Assembly: GCF_003347595.2 (NCBI RefSeq)
Contig: NZ_QCZK02000035.1
Location: 205,590-269,589 of the forward strand
Length of the DNA: 64,000 nucleotides
From: Botryobacter ruber
GTDB lineage: Bacteria > Bacteroidota > Bacteroidia > Cytophagales > Hymenobacteraceae
Reading direction: 5' to 3'
Part shown: positions 1-8,461 of the stretch, one piece after another
Position numbering within the stretch: position 1 is the first letter of the stretch
How the letters are laid out: every line of letters starts with the position of its first letter
Position numbers and translations under genes: made by a program
The notes under the pieces: generated by a model
Told to the model about the DNA's origin: nothing
Seen by the model: only the letters and a program-made list of their open reading frames with translations
Database searches by the model: none

Positions 1-968
1 CGCCGCACTGGCCGCTGCAGGCGCTGCACCAGGATATCATGAAATACGAAGATACTTACAAGCCAGGCTGGGAGGCTATCCGGAAAGCACGTTACGAAAG
101 AATGCTCCGGCTTGGGTTGTTTGATAAAGAAACTGCTGCGCTCTCGCCCTGGATGTTCCCCGAAAAGCAGTGGGAAAGCAATCCGGATAAAGTCTTTGAT
201 GCACGCGCCATGGCTGTACACGCCGCTATGATCGACCGCATGGACCAGACCATCGCCAAACTGGTAAAGAAGCTGGAGGAAAAAGGCGAACTGGACAACA
301 CCCTTATTTTCTTCCTGTCCGATAACGGTACCAGTTCCGAAAGGCCATCCAAATACGGTCCCGGGTTCGACCGGGCGGGCAGCACCCGCAGGGGAGTACC
401 CGTGGTGTTTCCTGTTGACAAGGAGGCGCTGCCCGGTTCACAGATGGTGCATTCGGGTATTGGCCCTGAGTGGGCAAGCGTAGGCAACACCCCCTTCCGT
501 TATTTTAAAGCCAAAGTATACGAAGGCGGCATGGCTACGCCCTTTATCGTGCACTGGCCGGAGAAAGTAAAAAGCAAAGGTGCCATTTCAAGGCACCCGG
601 CCCACGTAATGGACATCATGGCCACCTGCCTGGATGTGTCCGGAGCGTCTTATCCTGAAACTTATGAAGGCAGGCAGATTACCCCGATGGAAGGAAAAAG
701 TTTTCTGGGCGCCATACTGGGCAAAGAGCAGAAAGGCCACGAGGTGATCTTCTGGGAACACCTGGGCGCCGCCGCTTTACGCCAGGGCAACTGGAAGCTG
801 GTGCGGCTGGGGGCGAAGGCGAACTGGGAGCTGTTTAATATGTTAGAAGACAAAACCGAAGTTAACAACCTGGCCGCGCAATATCCTGACAAGGTAAAGG
901 AAATGGCAGCGCTTTGGGAAAAGATGGCAAAGGAGCAGCATGTGTATCCAAGCCCGGTCTATCAATAA
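1..968 (+). CDS. Sulfatase, 5' end outside window (partial)
   Basis: C-terminal part of an arylsulfatase-type sulfatase that hydrolyses sulfate esters on a glycan, probably in the periplasm. The reading frame is open from base 3 and reads PHWPLQALHQDI before the first ATG at 39, so the true start and the formylglycine cysteine motif lie left of the window. Visible family features are the FFLSDNGTS strand-turn with its metal-binding Asp-Asn, the KVYEGGMATPFIVHWP segment, and the C-terminal GNWKLVRLG and WELFNMLEDKTEVNNLA segments typical of sulfatase ends. It is followed after about 95 bp by a second sulfatase, with one copy of the dispersed repeat in the gap, and is probably cotranscribed with it. 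The family is clear; the sulfated substrate is not known. Confidence 0.93.
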   Translation, partial: PHWPLQALHQDIMKYEDTYKPGWEAIRKARYERMLRLGLFDKETAALSPWMFPEKQWESNPDKVFDARAMAVHAAMIDRMDQTIAKLVKKLEEKGELDNTLIFFLSDNGTSSERPSKYGPGFDRAGSTRRGVPVVFPVDKEALPGSQMVHSGIGPEWASVGNTPFRYFKAKVYEGGMATPFIVHWPEKVKSKGAISRHPAHVMDIMATCLDVSGASYPETYEGRQITPMEGKSFLGAILGKEQKGHEVIFWEHLGAAALRQGNWKLVRLGAKANWELFNMLEDKTEVNNLAAQYPDKVKEMAALWEKMAKEQHVYPSPVYQ

Positions 969-1003
969 GCGCAGCAGTCGCAAGCTGGGTTCCTGTTTTC
1001 GGG

Positions 1004-1033
1004 CAGCAGAGGCTATGGTGGCAGGTGCAGCAG
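1004..1033 (+). repeat. Dispersed intergenic repeat, copy 1
   Basis: Full-length copy of the family consensus (CAGCAGWGGCTRTGG followed by TGGCAGGTGCAGCA), 35 bp after the partial sulfatase stop. Confidence 0.85.
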
Positions 1034-1064
1034 CGTTTACACAACCTAAAAGTAGTATGGATTG

Positions 1065-2585
1065 ATGAACAACATGAAAAAACGTTGGAACCCGCTTGGC
1101 ACTGGCAAGGCAGAAGTAGAAAAGTATAAAGTGTATGGTGTATTTTTATTGATGGCGCTGGCAATTGGGATAACCGCCTGGAGCAATAAGTTATACAGGT
1201 CGCAGGCAGTGCAGGCGGCAAAACCCAATATTGTTCTTTTTATCGGCGACGACCTGGGCGTCACCGATACAGGCCCTTATGGTAACAAGGTCGTGAAAAC
1301 GCCTAACCTGGACCGGTTTGCCAACGAGTCTCTTCTGTTTACGCGAACATTTGCCGGTTCACCCACCTGCGGCCCTTCACGCAGTACCCTGTTTACCGGG
1401 CTCATGCCCTTCCGGCACGGCGCCCACGGCAACCACAGTGGCGTAAAGGATGGCACCCGCTCCCTTATCCATTACCTGAAACCGTTGGGCTACCGGGTAG
1501 TTATTGCCGGCAAGTATCACATAGGCCCCGAAGAGGTGTTCGACTTTGAGCGTGTTTCCGGCACCAATGTGCCGGAGCCCGGCCACGAGCAGAAGCCCGG
1601 CCTTAATTACGACCTGAACATGGCCCCGGTGGATAAGTGGTTAGCCCGCCAGCAGCACGACCAGCCTTTCCTGCTGATTGTGGCCGACCACAGCCCGCAT
1701 GTGATCTGGCCTGAAACATCAACGTACGCTCCGGCGGAAGTTGATATCCCGGCTATCCACATCGACACCGAAGATACCCGTAAATCGCGGGTCCGTTATT
1801 ACGAAGACATCACCAAAATGGACGGGAACGTGGGCAAGCTGCTGCACAGCCTGGAGCAGCACGGGCTTTCCGGGAATACCATGGTGGTTTTTACTGCCGA
1901 CCAGGGACCGCAGTGGCCTTTCGCCAAGTGGAGCCTCTACGACTATGGTATCCGGACTCCTCTGCTCATCCGTTGGCCCGGGCAGGTAAAAGCAGGCACA
2001 CGCACCAATGCGCTGGTGTCGCAGGCAGACTTGTTGCCCACGTTTGTGGAAATAGCCGGCGGAAAAGCGCCCGGAAACATCGACGGGCAGAGCCTGCTCC
2101 CGGTGCTGCAGGGAAAGCAGGACGAACACCGGAAAGTAGTGTTTGCCTCCCACACCGGCGACAGGCATATGAACCGCTCGCCATCGCGCATGTTGCGTAC
2201 ATCCCGTTACAAATACATCCTGAACCTGGCCCCTGAAAATGTGTACCACACGCACATGGATAAAGCCAAAGACCACGACGGCGGCCGCGAGTACTGGGAC
2301 TCCTGGGTAGAAAAAGCGAAGACCGACAAACAGGCCGCTGCCATTCTGGAGCGCTACCACCACCACCCGGCGGAGGAACTGTACGACCTGGAAGCAGACC
2401 CGCACGAAACGCAAAACCTTGCTGCAAACCCGAAATATGCCGGCATGCTGAAAGATTTCCGGAAACAGCTGGCTGACTGGCGGCAGAAGCAGGGCGATGC
2501 TGAAACAGGTCCCGAAGAAATACCGGAGGCAAAAGCACCTGTAAAAGGAGCAAAGCCGGTAGCGCCGTATGTTTTCCTGGATTAG
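1065..2585 (+). CDS. Sulfatase (CGPSR type), membrane-anchored
   Basis: Type I sulfatase of 506 residues. The PNIVLFIGDDLG segment carries the metal-binding Asp pair (about 62-63). TCGPSRS holds the CxPxR formylglycine motif with Cys102, which needs a maturase not present in this window. VFTADQGPQ supplies the later metal ligands. A charged N-terminus of about 24 residues precedes one hydrophobic segment (about 25-40), which looks more like a signal anchor than a cleaved peptide. ATG at 1065 is preferred over a TTG three bases upstream; ATG at 1074 is also possible. It resembles the next gene closely over its whole length (both have KW-LYDYG/LWDHG near the active site), so the two look like paralogues, in the branch that also includes heparan N-sulfatase-like enzymes. 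That substrate link is only suggestive. Confidence 0.92.
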   Translation: MNNMKKRWNPLGTGKAEVEKYKVYGVFLLMALAIGITAWSNKLYRSQAVQAAKPNIVLFIGDDLGVTDTGPYGNKVVKTPNLDRFANESLLFTRTFAGSPTCGPSRSTLFTGLMPFRHGAHGNHSGVKDGTRSLIHYLKPLGYRVVIAGKYHIGPEEVFDFERVSGTNVPEPGHEQKPGLNYDLNMAPVDKWLARQQHDQPFLLIVADHSPHVIWPETSTYAPAEVDIPAIHIDTEDTRKSRVRYYEDITKMDGNVGKLLHSLEQHGLSGNTMVVFTADQGPQWPFAKWSLYDYGIRTPLLIRWPGQVKAGTRTNALVSQADLLPTFVEIAGGKAPGNIDGQSLLPVLQGKQDEHRKVVFASHTGDRHMNRSPSRMLRTSRYKYILNLAPENVYHTHMDKAKDHDGGREYWDSWVEKAKTDKQAAAILERYHHHPAEELYDLEADPHETQNLAANPKYAGMLKDFRKQLADWRQKQGDAETGPEEIPEAKAPVKGAKPVAPYVFLD

Positions 2586-2663
2586 GTACCACAAGGGGTG
2601 TACAGCTCGTGTTTCATTAATATTGGTTGGGAAAAAATAACCTGTTAAATAACATAGAACCAG

Positions 2664-4079
2664 ATGAATAGAATGTACTTGCAAACGGCAGCAAAGGCAA
2701 TGCTCGGGCTATTGCTGCTGCTGTGTTCCGGGAAGCTGTATGCGCAGGAGAAGCAAGCCGGTGCCGGAGCAAAAAAGAATCAGCCTAACATTGTGATTAT
2801 TATGGCCGATGACCTGGCCAGCAATGAGCTCAGCTGCTATGGCGGTAAAAATATCAAAACACCACAGATAGATGCGCTGGCAAAAGAAGGTTTACGGTTT
2901 AACAGGATATATGCATCGGAAGCCATGTGTATCCCTATCCGGGCATCGTTGTTTACGGGTTTATACCCGGTAAAACATGGTTCTTTTCAGAACCACAAAC
3001 AGGTGCATCCTAACCAGAAAAGCATCGGGCATTACCTGGGTGACCTGGGGTACCGCGTGGCTTTAACCGGGAAAGACCATAGCACAAAGCCCCGCAGTGT
3101 TTTCCCTTTTGAAATTATAGAAGGGTTTGAACCGAATTGCGTGGCCAGAACGGCTGATTACAACCTGGATCAGCTCAGAAGCTTTGTCAGCAACAGCCGG
3201 AAGCCATACTGCCTGTTTGTGATGAGCACCAATCCGCATGCCCCCTGGACCGTAGGCGACCCATCCGAGTTCGATCCGGCTAAACTAACCTTGCCGCCTC
3301 ACTGGGTAGATACAAAGGAGACAAGGCAGCTGTTTACCAGGTACCTGGCCGAGGTAAGACAGCTCGATAATGAAGTAGGCGATGTCATGAAAATGCTGAA
3401 AGAGACCGGGCAGGATAAAAACACCATGGTCATTTTTTTAGGAGAGCAGGGGCCACAGTTCCCCGGAGGCAAATGGAACCTGTGGGACCACGGGGTTAAA
3501 AGTGCCATGATTGTGCGCTATCCGGGTAACGTGAAACCGGGTAGCCAGACCGATGCACTGGTGCAATACGAAGACATTGCGCCTACCCTGATCGAGCTGG
3601 CCGGGGGAAAAGCCGTTGCCGGCCTGGACGGGACCAGCTTTTTGCCTGTAGTTGCAGGTAAAGCGAAGCAGCACCGGCAATACGCGTACGGGGTGCACAA
3701 CAACATTCCGGAAGGGCCTGCTTACCCTATCCGCAACATCCGGAACGACAGGTATAAACTAATTTTGAACCTTACCCCTGAAGCAGATTATCGCATCAAG
3801 TACATGATGACACCCGGCAGAAATACAGTCCTGTGGGATAGCTGGCAGGCGGAGGCAGAAACATCTGAAAAAGCAAAATTTGTCACCAACCGGCTTGTAC
3901 ACAGGCCCGCCGTCGAGTTTTACGATACACAGCAAGACCCCTGGGAACTGAACAACCTGGCCAATGATCCTGCTTATGCCGCTACGATAAAAACATTTAC
4001 CCTGGAGCTTCAGAAATGGATGAAAGAGCAGGGAGACGAAGGCGCCGCCATGGACAGAGTGTACGAAAAACCTCATTAG
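2664..4079 (+). CDS. Sulfatase with CIPIR active-site motif
   Basis: Sulfatase of 471 residues with a cleavable signal peptide (LLLLLCSGKLYAQ). The metal-binding segment is IIMADDLA. The formylglycine motif reads C89-I-P-I-R: it keeps the C-x-P-x-R core, but the usual Ser (or Thr/Ala) before Arg is Ile. The rest of the family scaffold is intact (GKWNLWDHG, MIVRYPG, FYDTQQDPWELNNLA). It lies 78 bp after its paralogue and about 130 bp before a GH43 gene on the same strand, consistent with one operon. Because the Cys, Pro and Arg are kept, activity is likely, but its maturation deserves a check. Confidence 0.92.
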   Translation: MNRMYLQTAAKAMLGLLLLLCSGKLYAQEKQAGAGAKKNQPNIVIIMADDLASNELSCYGGKNIKTPQIDALAKEGLRFNRIYASEAMCIPIRASLFTGLYPVKHGSFQNHKQVHPNQKSIGHYLGDLGYRVALTGKDHSTKPRSVFPFEIIEGFEPNCVARTADYNLDQLRSFVSNSRKPYCLFVMSTNPHAPWTVGDPSEFDPAKLTLPPHWVDTKETRQLFTRYLAEVRQLDNEVGDVMKMLKETGQDKNTMVIFLGEQGPQFPGGKWNLWDHGVKSAMIVRYPGNVKPGSQTDALVQYEDIAPTLIELAGGKAVAGLDGTSFLPVVAGKAKQHRQYAYGVHNNIPEGPAYPIRNIRNDRYKLILNLTPEADYRIKYMMTPGRNTVLWDSWQAEAETSEKAKFVTNRLVHRPAVEFYDTQQDPWELNNLANDPAYAATIKTFTLELQKWMKEQGDEGAAMDRVYEKPH

Positions 4080-4107
4080 CAGCAGCGGGTATGGAGGCAG
4101 CTGCAGA
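4080..4107 (+). repeat. Dispersed intergenic repeat, copy 2
   Basis: Copy starting directly at the sulfatase stop codon; carries the GGAGGC and CAGCTGCAG variants. Confidence 0.75.
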
Positions 4108-4209
4108 CAACTTTTTTAGGTCATTCAGGCTTTCCTGTGCGTGCTCCGGTAGTTTTTCAGCGTTTCTTTTCTTTCTTTAGCCAAACAAATTTAGATACAT
4201 TTTTTGAAT

Positions 4210-5241
4210 ATGAAATTTTCAGCTTTTAGCTTCACTTACGCACGTAACTATTTTTTCTGCCTGGTGCTTCTTTCCTGTGCCGTTAGCTGCAAACCTGCTG
4301 AGGCACAGCAGAAAACTGCAGTTAGCCAGGGAAATGATATTTTGCTGGCCGACCCTACCATGTTCTTCCATAAGGGTACCTATTACCTGTATGGCACCGG
4401 GGGCAACACCGGCCAGGGGTTCCTGGTGTATACTTCGAAGGATATGCAAAACTGGGAAGGCCCGGCGGGAAAAAGAGCGGGTTTTGCTTTTAAGAAAGGA
4501 GATGGCTTTGGAGATGCCAAGTTCTGGGCGCCGCAGGTATTTCAGTACAACAACAAATTCCACATGGCTTATGTGGCCAACGAAAGTATTGCCATAGCCG
4601 AGAGCGACAGCCCGCTTGGCCCTTTTACCCAAAAAGATAAAAAAGCCCTGGCGGCTCCCGTCAGGCAGATAGACCCTTTCCTGTTTGTAGATGACGATGG
4701 CAAAAAATACATGTACCATGTGCGGGTGGCCGATGGCGGCAACAGGATGTTTGTAGCCGAAATGACCGACGATCTTTCCGCCATGAAAATGGAAACCCTG
4801 AAGGAATGTATCAGGGCCACAGACACCTGGGAGAACACCGAAAATGATGCCTGGTCTGTAACAGAGGGGCCAACCGTACTCAAGCACAAAGGCACCTACT
4901 ACTTTATCTACAGCGCCAACCATTTTAAGTGGCCAAGTTATGCCGTTGGTTATGCTACCAGCAAAAGCCCGTACGGTCCGTGGAAAAAATACGAGGGCAA
5001 CCCGATCATCAGCAAAGCCAACATTGGGCAGAATGGAACGGGGCATGGCGATGTGGTTCAGGATAAAAAAGGAAACATGTTTTATGTATTCCACACACAC
5101 CAGTCTGCCACTGAAGTCGGACCCCGAAAAACAGCTGTGGTAAAACTCAATTTCTCCAAAGACGCCAACGGTGGCCCGGATAAACTGAGCATCGACGAGA
5201 ACAGTTTTCATTTCCTTAAAAGCTCCGAATCCCATCAGTAA
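4210..5241 (+). CDS. GH43-family glycosidase, lipoprotein
   Basis: Five-bladed propeller glycosidase of the GH43 type, 343 residues, probably an exo-acting arabinofuranosidase, xylosidase or galactosidase; the specificity cannot be read. The expected catalytic trio is visible: a base Asp in LLADPTMF, a pKa-modulating Asp in RQIDPFLF and an acid Glu in VTEGPTVL. The N-terminus is a lipoprotein signal with a lipobox at LLSC or AVSC, so it is probably anchored at the periplasmic or outer membrane. ATG at 4210 is chosen over the TTG at 4204. It is the last gene of the sulfatase operon and is followed by a long gap with three repeat copies. Confidence 0.88.
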   Translation: MKFSAFSFTYARNYFFCLVLLSCAVSCKPAEAQQKTAVSQGNDILLADPTMFFHKGTYYLYGTGGNTGQGFLVYTSKDMQNWEGPAGKRAGFAFKKGDGFGDAKFWAPQVFQYNNKFHMAYVANESIAIAESDSPLGPFTQKDKKALAAPVRQIDPFLFVDDDGKKYMYHVRVADGGNRMFVAEMTDDLSAMKMETLKECIRATDTWENTENDAWSVTEGPTVLKHKGTYYFIYSANHFKWPSYAVGYATSKSPYGPWKKYEGNPIISKANIGQNGTGHGDVVQDKKGNMFYVFHTHQSATEVGPRKTAVVKLNFSKDANGGPDKLSIDENSFHFLKSSESHQ

Positions 5242-5357
5242 TCAGCTGGTTTGGGTTCGGGTTTTCCCCGAAAAGGTCAAATGACCTTTGTTGGAAAGGT
5301 ATTGCTTTCGTTCCCTTAGCAGAACACTTTTTTTTGTTTACCGCATAGGCTAAACAG

Positions 5358-5387
5358 CAGCAGTAGGTATGGTGGCTGGTGCAGCAG
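5358..5387 (+). repeat. Dispersed intergenic repeat, copy 3
   Basis: Plus-oriented copy that faces copy 4; the two can pair as an imperfect hairpin of about 23 bp with a loop near 30 bases. Confidence 0.8.
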
Positions 5388-5413
5388 AATGTTAGTGCGT
5401 TCCGTTTTGCATA

Positions 5414-5440
5414 CAGCACCTGTCACCATACCCGCTGCAC
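5414..5440 (-). repeat. Dispersed intergenic repeat, copy 4
   Basis: Inverted copy 27 bp after copy 3, with the CAGCACCTGTCACCATACCC core. Confidence 0.75.
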
Positions 5441-5491
5441 ATTTTCACTTCCTGTCCTGCCGCTTTTGCCGCCCGGTAAAGCAAATGCTTT

Positions 5492-5520
5492 CTGCTGTAC
5501 CGGCCACCATACCCGCTTCG
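5492..5520 (-). repeat. Dispersed intergenic repeat, copy 5 (degenerate)
   Basis: Diverged inverted copy; only the GGCCACCATACCCGCT core and flanking CTGCTG are kept. Confidence 0.5.
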
Positions 5521-5682
5521 GCACTTCTTCCACATTTTCTTTCTCCAGTCGCTACTCCTGCACCCCGTGTGCAGATTGTAATTTTCTGTGCTCCGGGCAA
5601 AATTAATAAGGGCACCCCGGCGTGGGTTTCTGCAGAAATCATATGGTGCAGTACCCGGATTATCGCTCCTGATCGGGTTGTG

Positions 5683-5746
5683 CTACATAGTTGTTACATT
5701 CTGCTACAATTTTGCTAATGCAGTTGAGCCCCTGACATTACATTTG
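5683..5746 (+). promoter_or_regulatory. Two-half-site operator and -7 element, promoter A
   Basis: Direct half-sites CTACATAGTTG (5683) and CTACAATTTTG (5704) are 21 bp apart. A Bacteroidota -7 element TACATTTG (5739-5746) starts exactly 35 bp after the second half-site. The start codon of the receptor gene is 75 bp further on. Spacing and half-sites match promoters B, C and D in this window. Confidence 0.8.
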
Positions 5747-5813
5747 TTGTCAGGATCACTTTTATAAAATTATCTCCTTTAGCTCCATTCGTAGTTCAGT
5801 TTTTAGTTACTAT

Positions 5814-8264
5814 ATGAAAAAGTTATTTGCCATTGTTTTAATGTGTATGTCGGCATTTCAGGTGCTGGCGCAATCGGGTGCTGTAGAGGGGCAGATCGTA
5901 AGTAAAATCGACAACAAGCCAATTGAGTTTGCCTCCGTTACGCTTTTAAGTGCTCCAGATAATAATTTTATTTCCGGCGGCCTGACCGATGCCCAGGGAC
6001 GGTTCCAGCTGAGTAAGATAAAAGAAGGAAATTACCACCTGCAGGTGCAGTTCCTGGGGTTTGAAGTGACCAAGATGGAGAACCTGCGGGTTTCCAGAAA
6101 CCAGGCCCTCAAGTTAGGTACTATTGCCTTAGCTCCTAACCAGCTGATGCTGCAGGAAGTGCAGGTGGTCGGCGAAAAGGCCGTGGTGCAGCACCAGATA
6201 GACAAGCAGGTGTTCCGGGCGGCAGATTTCCAGACTGCTGCCGGCGGCACGGGCGTAGACGTACTCAAGAACATGCCTTCGGTTTCGGTTGATGCCCAGG
6301 GCGAGATAAGCATGCGCGGCACCACCGGCTTCACGGTGTTCCTCAATGGCAAACCGGTGCAGTCAGATGCCGCCTCGCTGCTGAGCCAGATTCCGGCCAA
6401 CGCCATCGAGAATGTAGAAGTAATTACCGCGCCCTCTGCTAAATACGACCCCGACGGGAAAGCCGGTATTATCAACATCACGACCAAACAGGGCGCTACC
6501 GACGGCATAACCGTACTGGCCAACGTGCAGGGTGGTTTACCCAGCATCGAAAATTACGACAACGTAGCGCCTGCCCGACGATATGGCGCCGATGCTACCC
6601 TCAGCTTCCGGAAAAAGAATTGGGATGTGTCGGTAGGCGGCAGCTATGTGCGCAACGATATTTCCGGCAGGCGGGTAGGCGATGTGAATACCACCATCGG
6701 CGAACGCTTCACCTCTTTTCCGTCGGTAGGCGAGCGCAGTTTCGATAAATACAACCACTCGGCCCGTGCCGCTGTCAGTTTCACGCCCAATGCAAACAAT
6801 ACTTTCCAAACCGGCTTTTATTACGGCAACCGTACCGAATACCGCCTGGCCGACATTAACTACACCAACACCACCCGCAACGTTTCTACAGGCGAAGTGA
6901 TTGGCAGGAGCAACTACTTTAACTCCAACCTGGTAAAAAAACGCGGCGATTTCCTGATTACCAACCTGGATTACACTCACAAATTCCAGAACAGTTCCTC
7001 GCTCTCGCTCTCGGCATTAGTAGAACGCGATAAATTGTCCGGGTTTACAAAAAACCTGAACCTGCAGAGCCAGGAAATGATCGATACGCTGCAATACACC
7101 GAGAACACCAACGTGCGTCCGCTCAACGGCCTGCGCCTGCGTGCAGACTATGCAATTCCGCTGGGAGCAGGCAAGCTGGAAAGCGGTTACCAGTTCCGGC
7201 ACCACAACGACGATGGCGAGTTTGTGTACAAGCAAAAAGACAAGGGTTCGCCCGACTTTATCTACTACCCCGAGTTCAGCGGCAATGTAAACCTGACCAA
7301 CCAGATCCATTCGGCCTACAGCCAGTACTCGGGTAAAACGGAAAAGCTGGAGTATGTAGGCGGACTGCGCTACGAATATGCCGCCCGCAGCTTTATCATC
7401 CGCGACAAAGAGCACATCCTGAACCTGAGCAACTTCTTTCCTTCGGCCAGCGTGCTCTATTCCTTCAACGACGATCTGAAAGCCAAAGCAGGCTACAGCC
7501 GCCGGGTGCAGCGCAGCTCCAGCTTTGAGCTGAACCCGCTTCCCGAGCGCGAGCACTCCGAAACACTGGAGCAGGGCGATCCGGAACTGCTGCCTGAGTT
7601 TGTGAACCTGACGGAACTGGGGCTGGTGAAGAATTTTAACATTGGTTCTGCGTTTGCCACGCTCTACCACCAGGACATCAAGAACGTGATTAACCGTGTA
7701 AACAACGTGTATGCCGATACCGTGCTTGGCCGCATTTATACCAACGCCGGCAGGGCTTCCCGCCTTGGCCTGGAAGCAGGTGTGGACATACAGCCTGTAA
7801 ACTGGTGGAAACTGTACCTGGGCGGTAATGTGTATGACTACAAAATAAAAGGCGCCCTGTTCAACAACACGGTAAAGGTGAACAACTCCAGCCTGGTATA
7901 CTCGCTCAATGCCAACACCAATTTCAAACTGTCGAATACCCTGAACCTGCAGTGGACCCTCAACTACATCTCGGAGCGAGCCACCGCCCAGGGCGAAGAC
8001 TCCCGCTTCTACAACCCGAGCCTGGCCCTGCGGAAAACGTTTATGGATGGTATGCTGGCGGCAACGCTCCAGTGGCAGAACATGGATATGGGCCTGCTGA
8101 ACTCCAATGAGCAGCGCATCACCACCCGCGGCAGAGACTTTTTTACGACCACCAATTACATTTATGAGGTAGATGTGGTTATGGTTAACCTGAGCTTTAA
8201 CCTCAACAAGCTGGGTAAGAAAGTGAAGTTTACCGAGAGCGAGTTCGGGGAGAAAGAATTTTAA
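5814..8264 (+). CDS. TonB-dependent outer-membrane receptor (no SusD partner)
   Basis: Outer-membrane importer or sensor of 816 residues. A signal peptide (ending VLAQ) leads into a carboxypeptidase-regulatory-like beta-sandwich (about 22-105), a TonB-type plug (about 110-235, with FTVFLNGKPVQ and NVEVITAPSAKYDPDGKAG) and a long beta-barrel resembling the OMP_b-brl_3 family. It has no full SusC signature and no SusD gene beside it, so it probably takes up small sugars or works alone. It has its own promoter of the 21-bp half-site class. A hairpin at 8305-8328 separates it from the cytochrome gene. A second receptor of the same type lies at 36256. Confidence 0.9.
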   Translation: MKKLFAIVLMCMSAFQVLAQSGAVEGQIVSKIDNKPIEFASVTLLSAPDNNFISGGLTDAQGRFQLSKIKEGNYHLQVQFLGFEVTKMENLRVSRNQALKLGTIALAPNQLMLQEVQVVGEKAVVQHQIDKQVFRAADFQTAAGGTGVDVLKNMPSVSVDAQGEISMRGTTGFTVFLNGKPVQSDAASLLSQIPANAIENVEVITAPSAKYDPDGKAGIINITTKQGATDGITVLANVQGGLPSIENYDNVAPARRYGADATLSFRKKNWDVSVGGSYVRNDISGRRVGDVNTTIGERFTSFPSVGERSFDKYNHSARAAVSFTPNANNTFQTGFYYGNRTEYRLADINYTNTTRNVSTGEVIGRSNYFNSNLVKKRGDFLITNLDYTHKFQNSSSLSLSALVERDKLSGFTKNLNLQSQEMIDTLQYTENTNVRPLNGLRLRADYAIPLGAGKLESGYQFRHHNDDGEFVYKQKDKGSPDFIYYPEFSGNVNLTNQIHSAYSQYSGKTEKLEYVGGLRYEYAARSFIIRDKEHILNLSNFFPSASVLYSFNDDLKAKAGYSRRVQRSSSFELNPLPEREHSETLEQGDPELLPEFVNLTELGLVKNFNIGSAFATLYHQDIKNVINRVNNVYADTVLGRIYTNAGRASRLGLEAGVDIQPVNWWKLYLGGNVYDYKIKGALFNNTVKVNNSSLVYSLNANTNFKLSNTLNLQWTLNYISERATAQGEDSRFYNPSLALRKTFMDGMLAATLQWQNMDMGLLNSNEQRITTRGRDFFTTTNYIYEVDVVMVNLSFNLNKLGKKVKFTESEFGEKEF

Positions 8265-8304
8265 GCTGCGGGCATACCCAGGGCGCACGATAGGTTTACC
8301 GCTT

Positions 8305-8328
8305 CCGGCAAAGCCGGTGCTTTGCCGG
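8305..8328 (+). terminator. Hairpin after receptor gene
   Basis: Perfect 9-bp stem CCGGCAAAG/CTTTGCCGG with a 6-base loop, 41 bp after the receptor stop. There is no T-run, so termination is only likely. Confidence 0.5.
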
Positions 8329-8461
8329 GTACTACCCGGGTGGCTTTGTTCTGATGATCGGTTATGCTATAACATAGGCTGTTAATAATTTGATTTTGTT
8401 CCTCTGGAAGCCTACCTTAGGCAAGTGATAAGATGCTGTTGAAACCTAAAGCAATATCAAA

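Larger units (their letters stand above)
5242..5813. other. Intergenic region, 572 bp
   Basis: Non-coding. It holds a small palindrome at 5272-5289 (AAAGGTCA/TGACCTTT), three copies of the dispersed repeat and the promoter of the next receptor gene. Short open frames here are made of repeat sequence. Confidence 0.7.

Noticed and set aside
5379..5718. Open frames of 75-109 codons between the GH43 and receptor genes
   Set aside because: They are translations of repeat copies and of promoter A; the peptide has low complexity and no family features.
4219..8288. Long minus-strand open frames (338 and 423 codons) opposite the GH43 and receptor genes
   Set aside because: They overlap well-supported genes fully, show no domain, signal or start context, and arise from the codon bias of the real strand.
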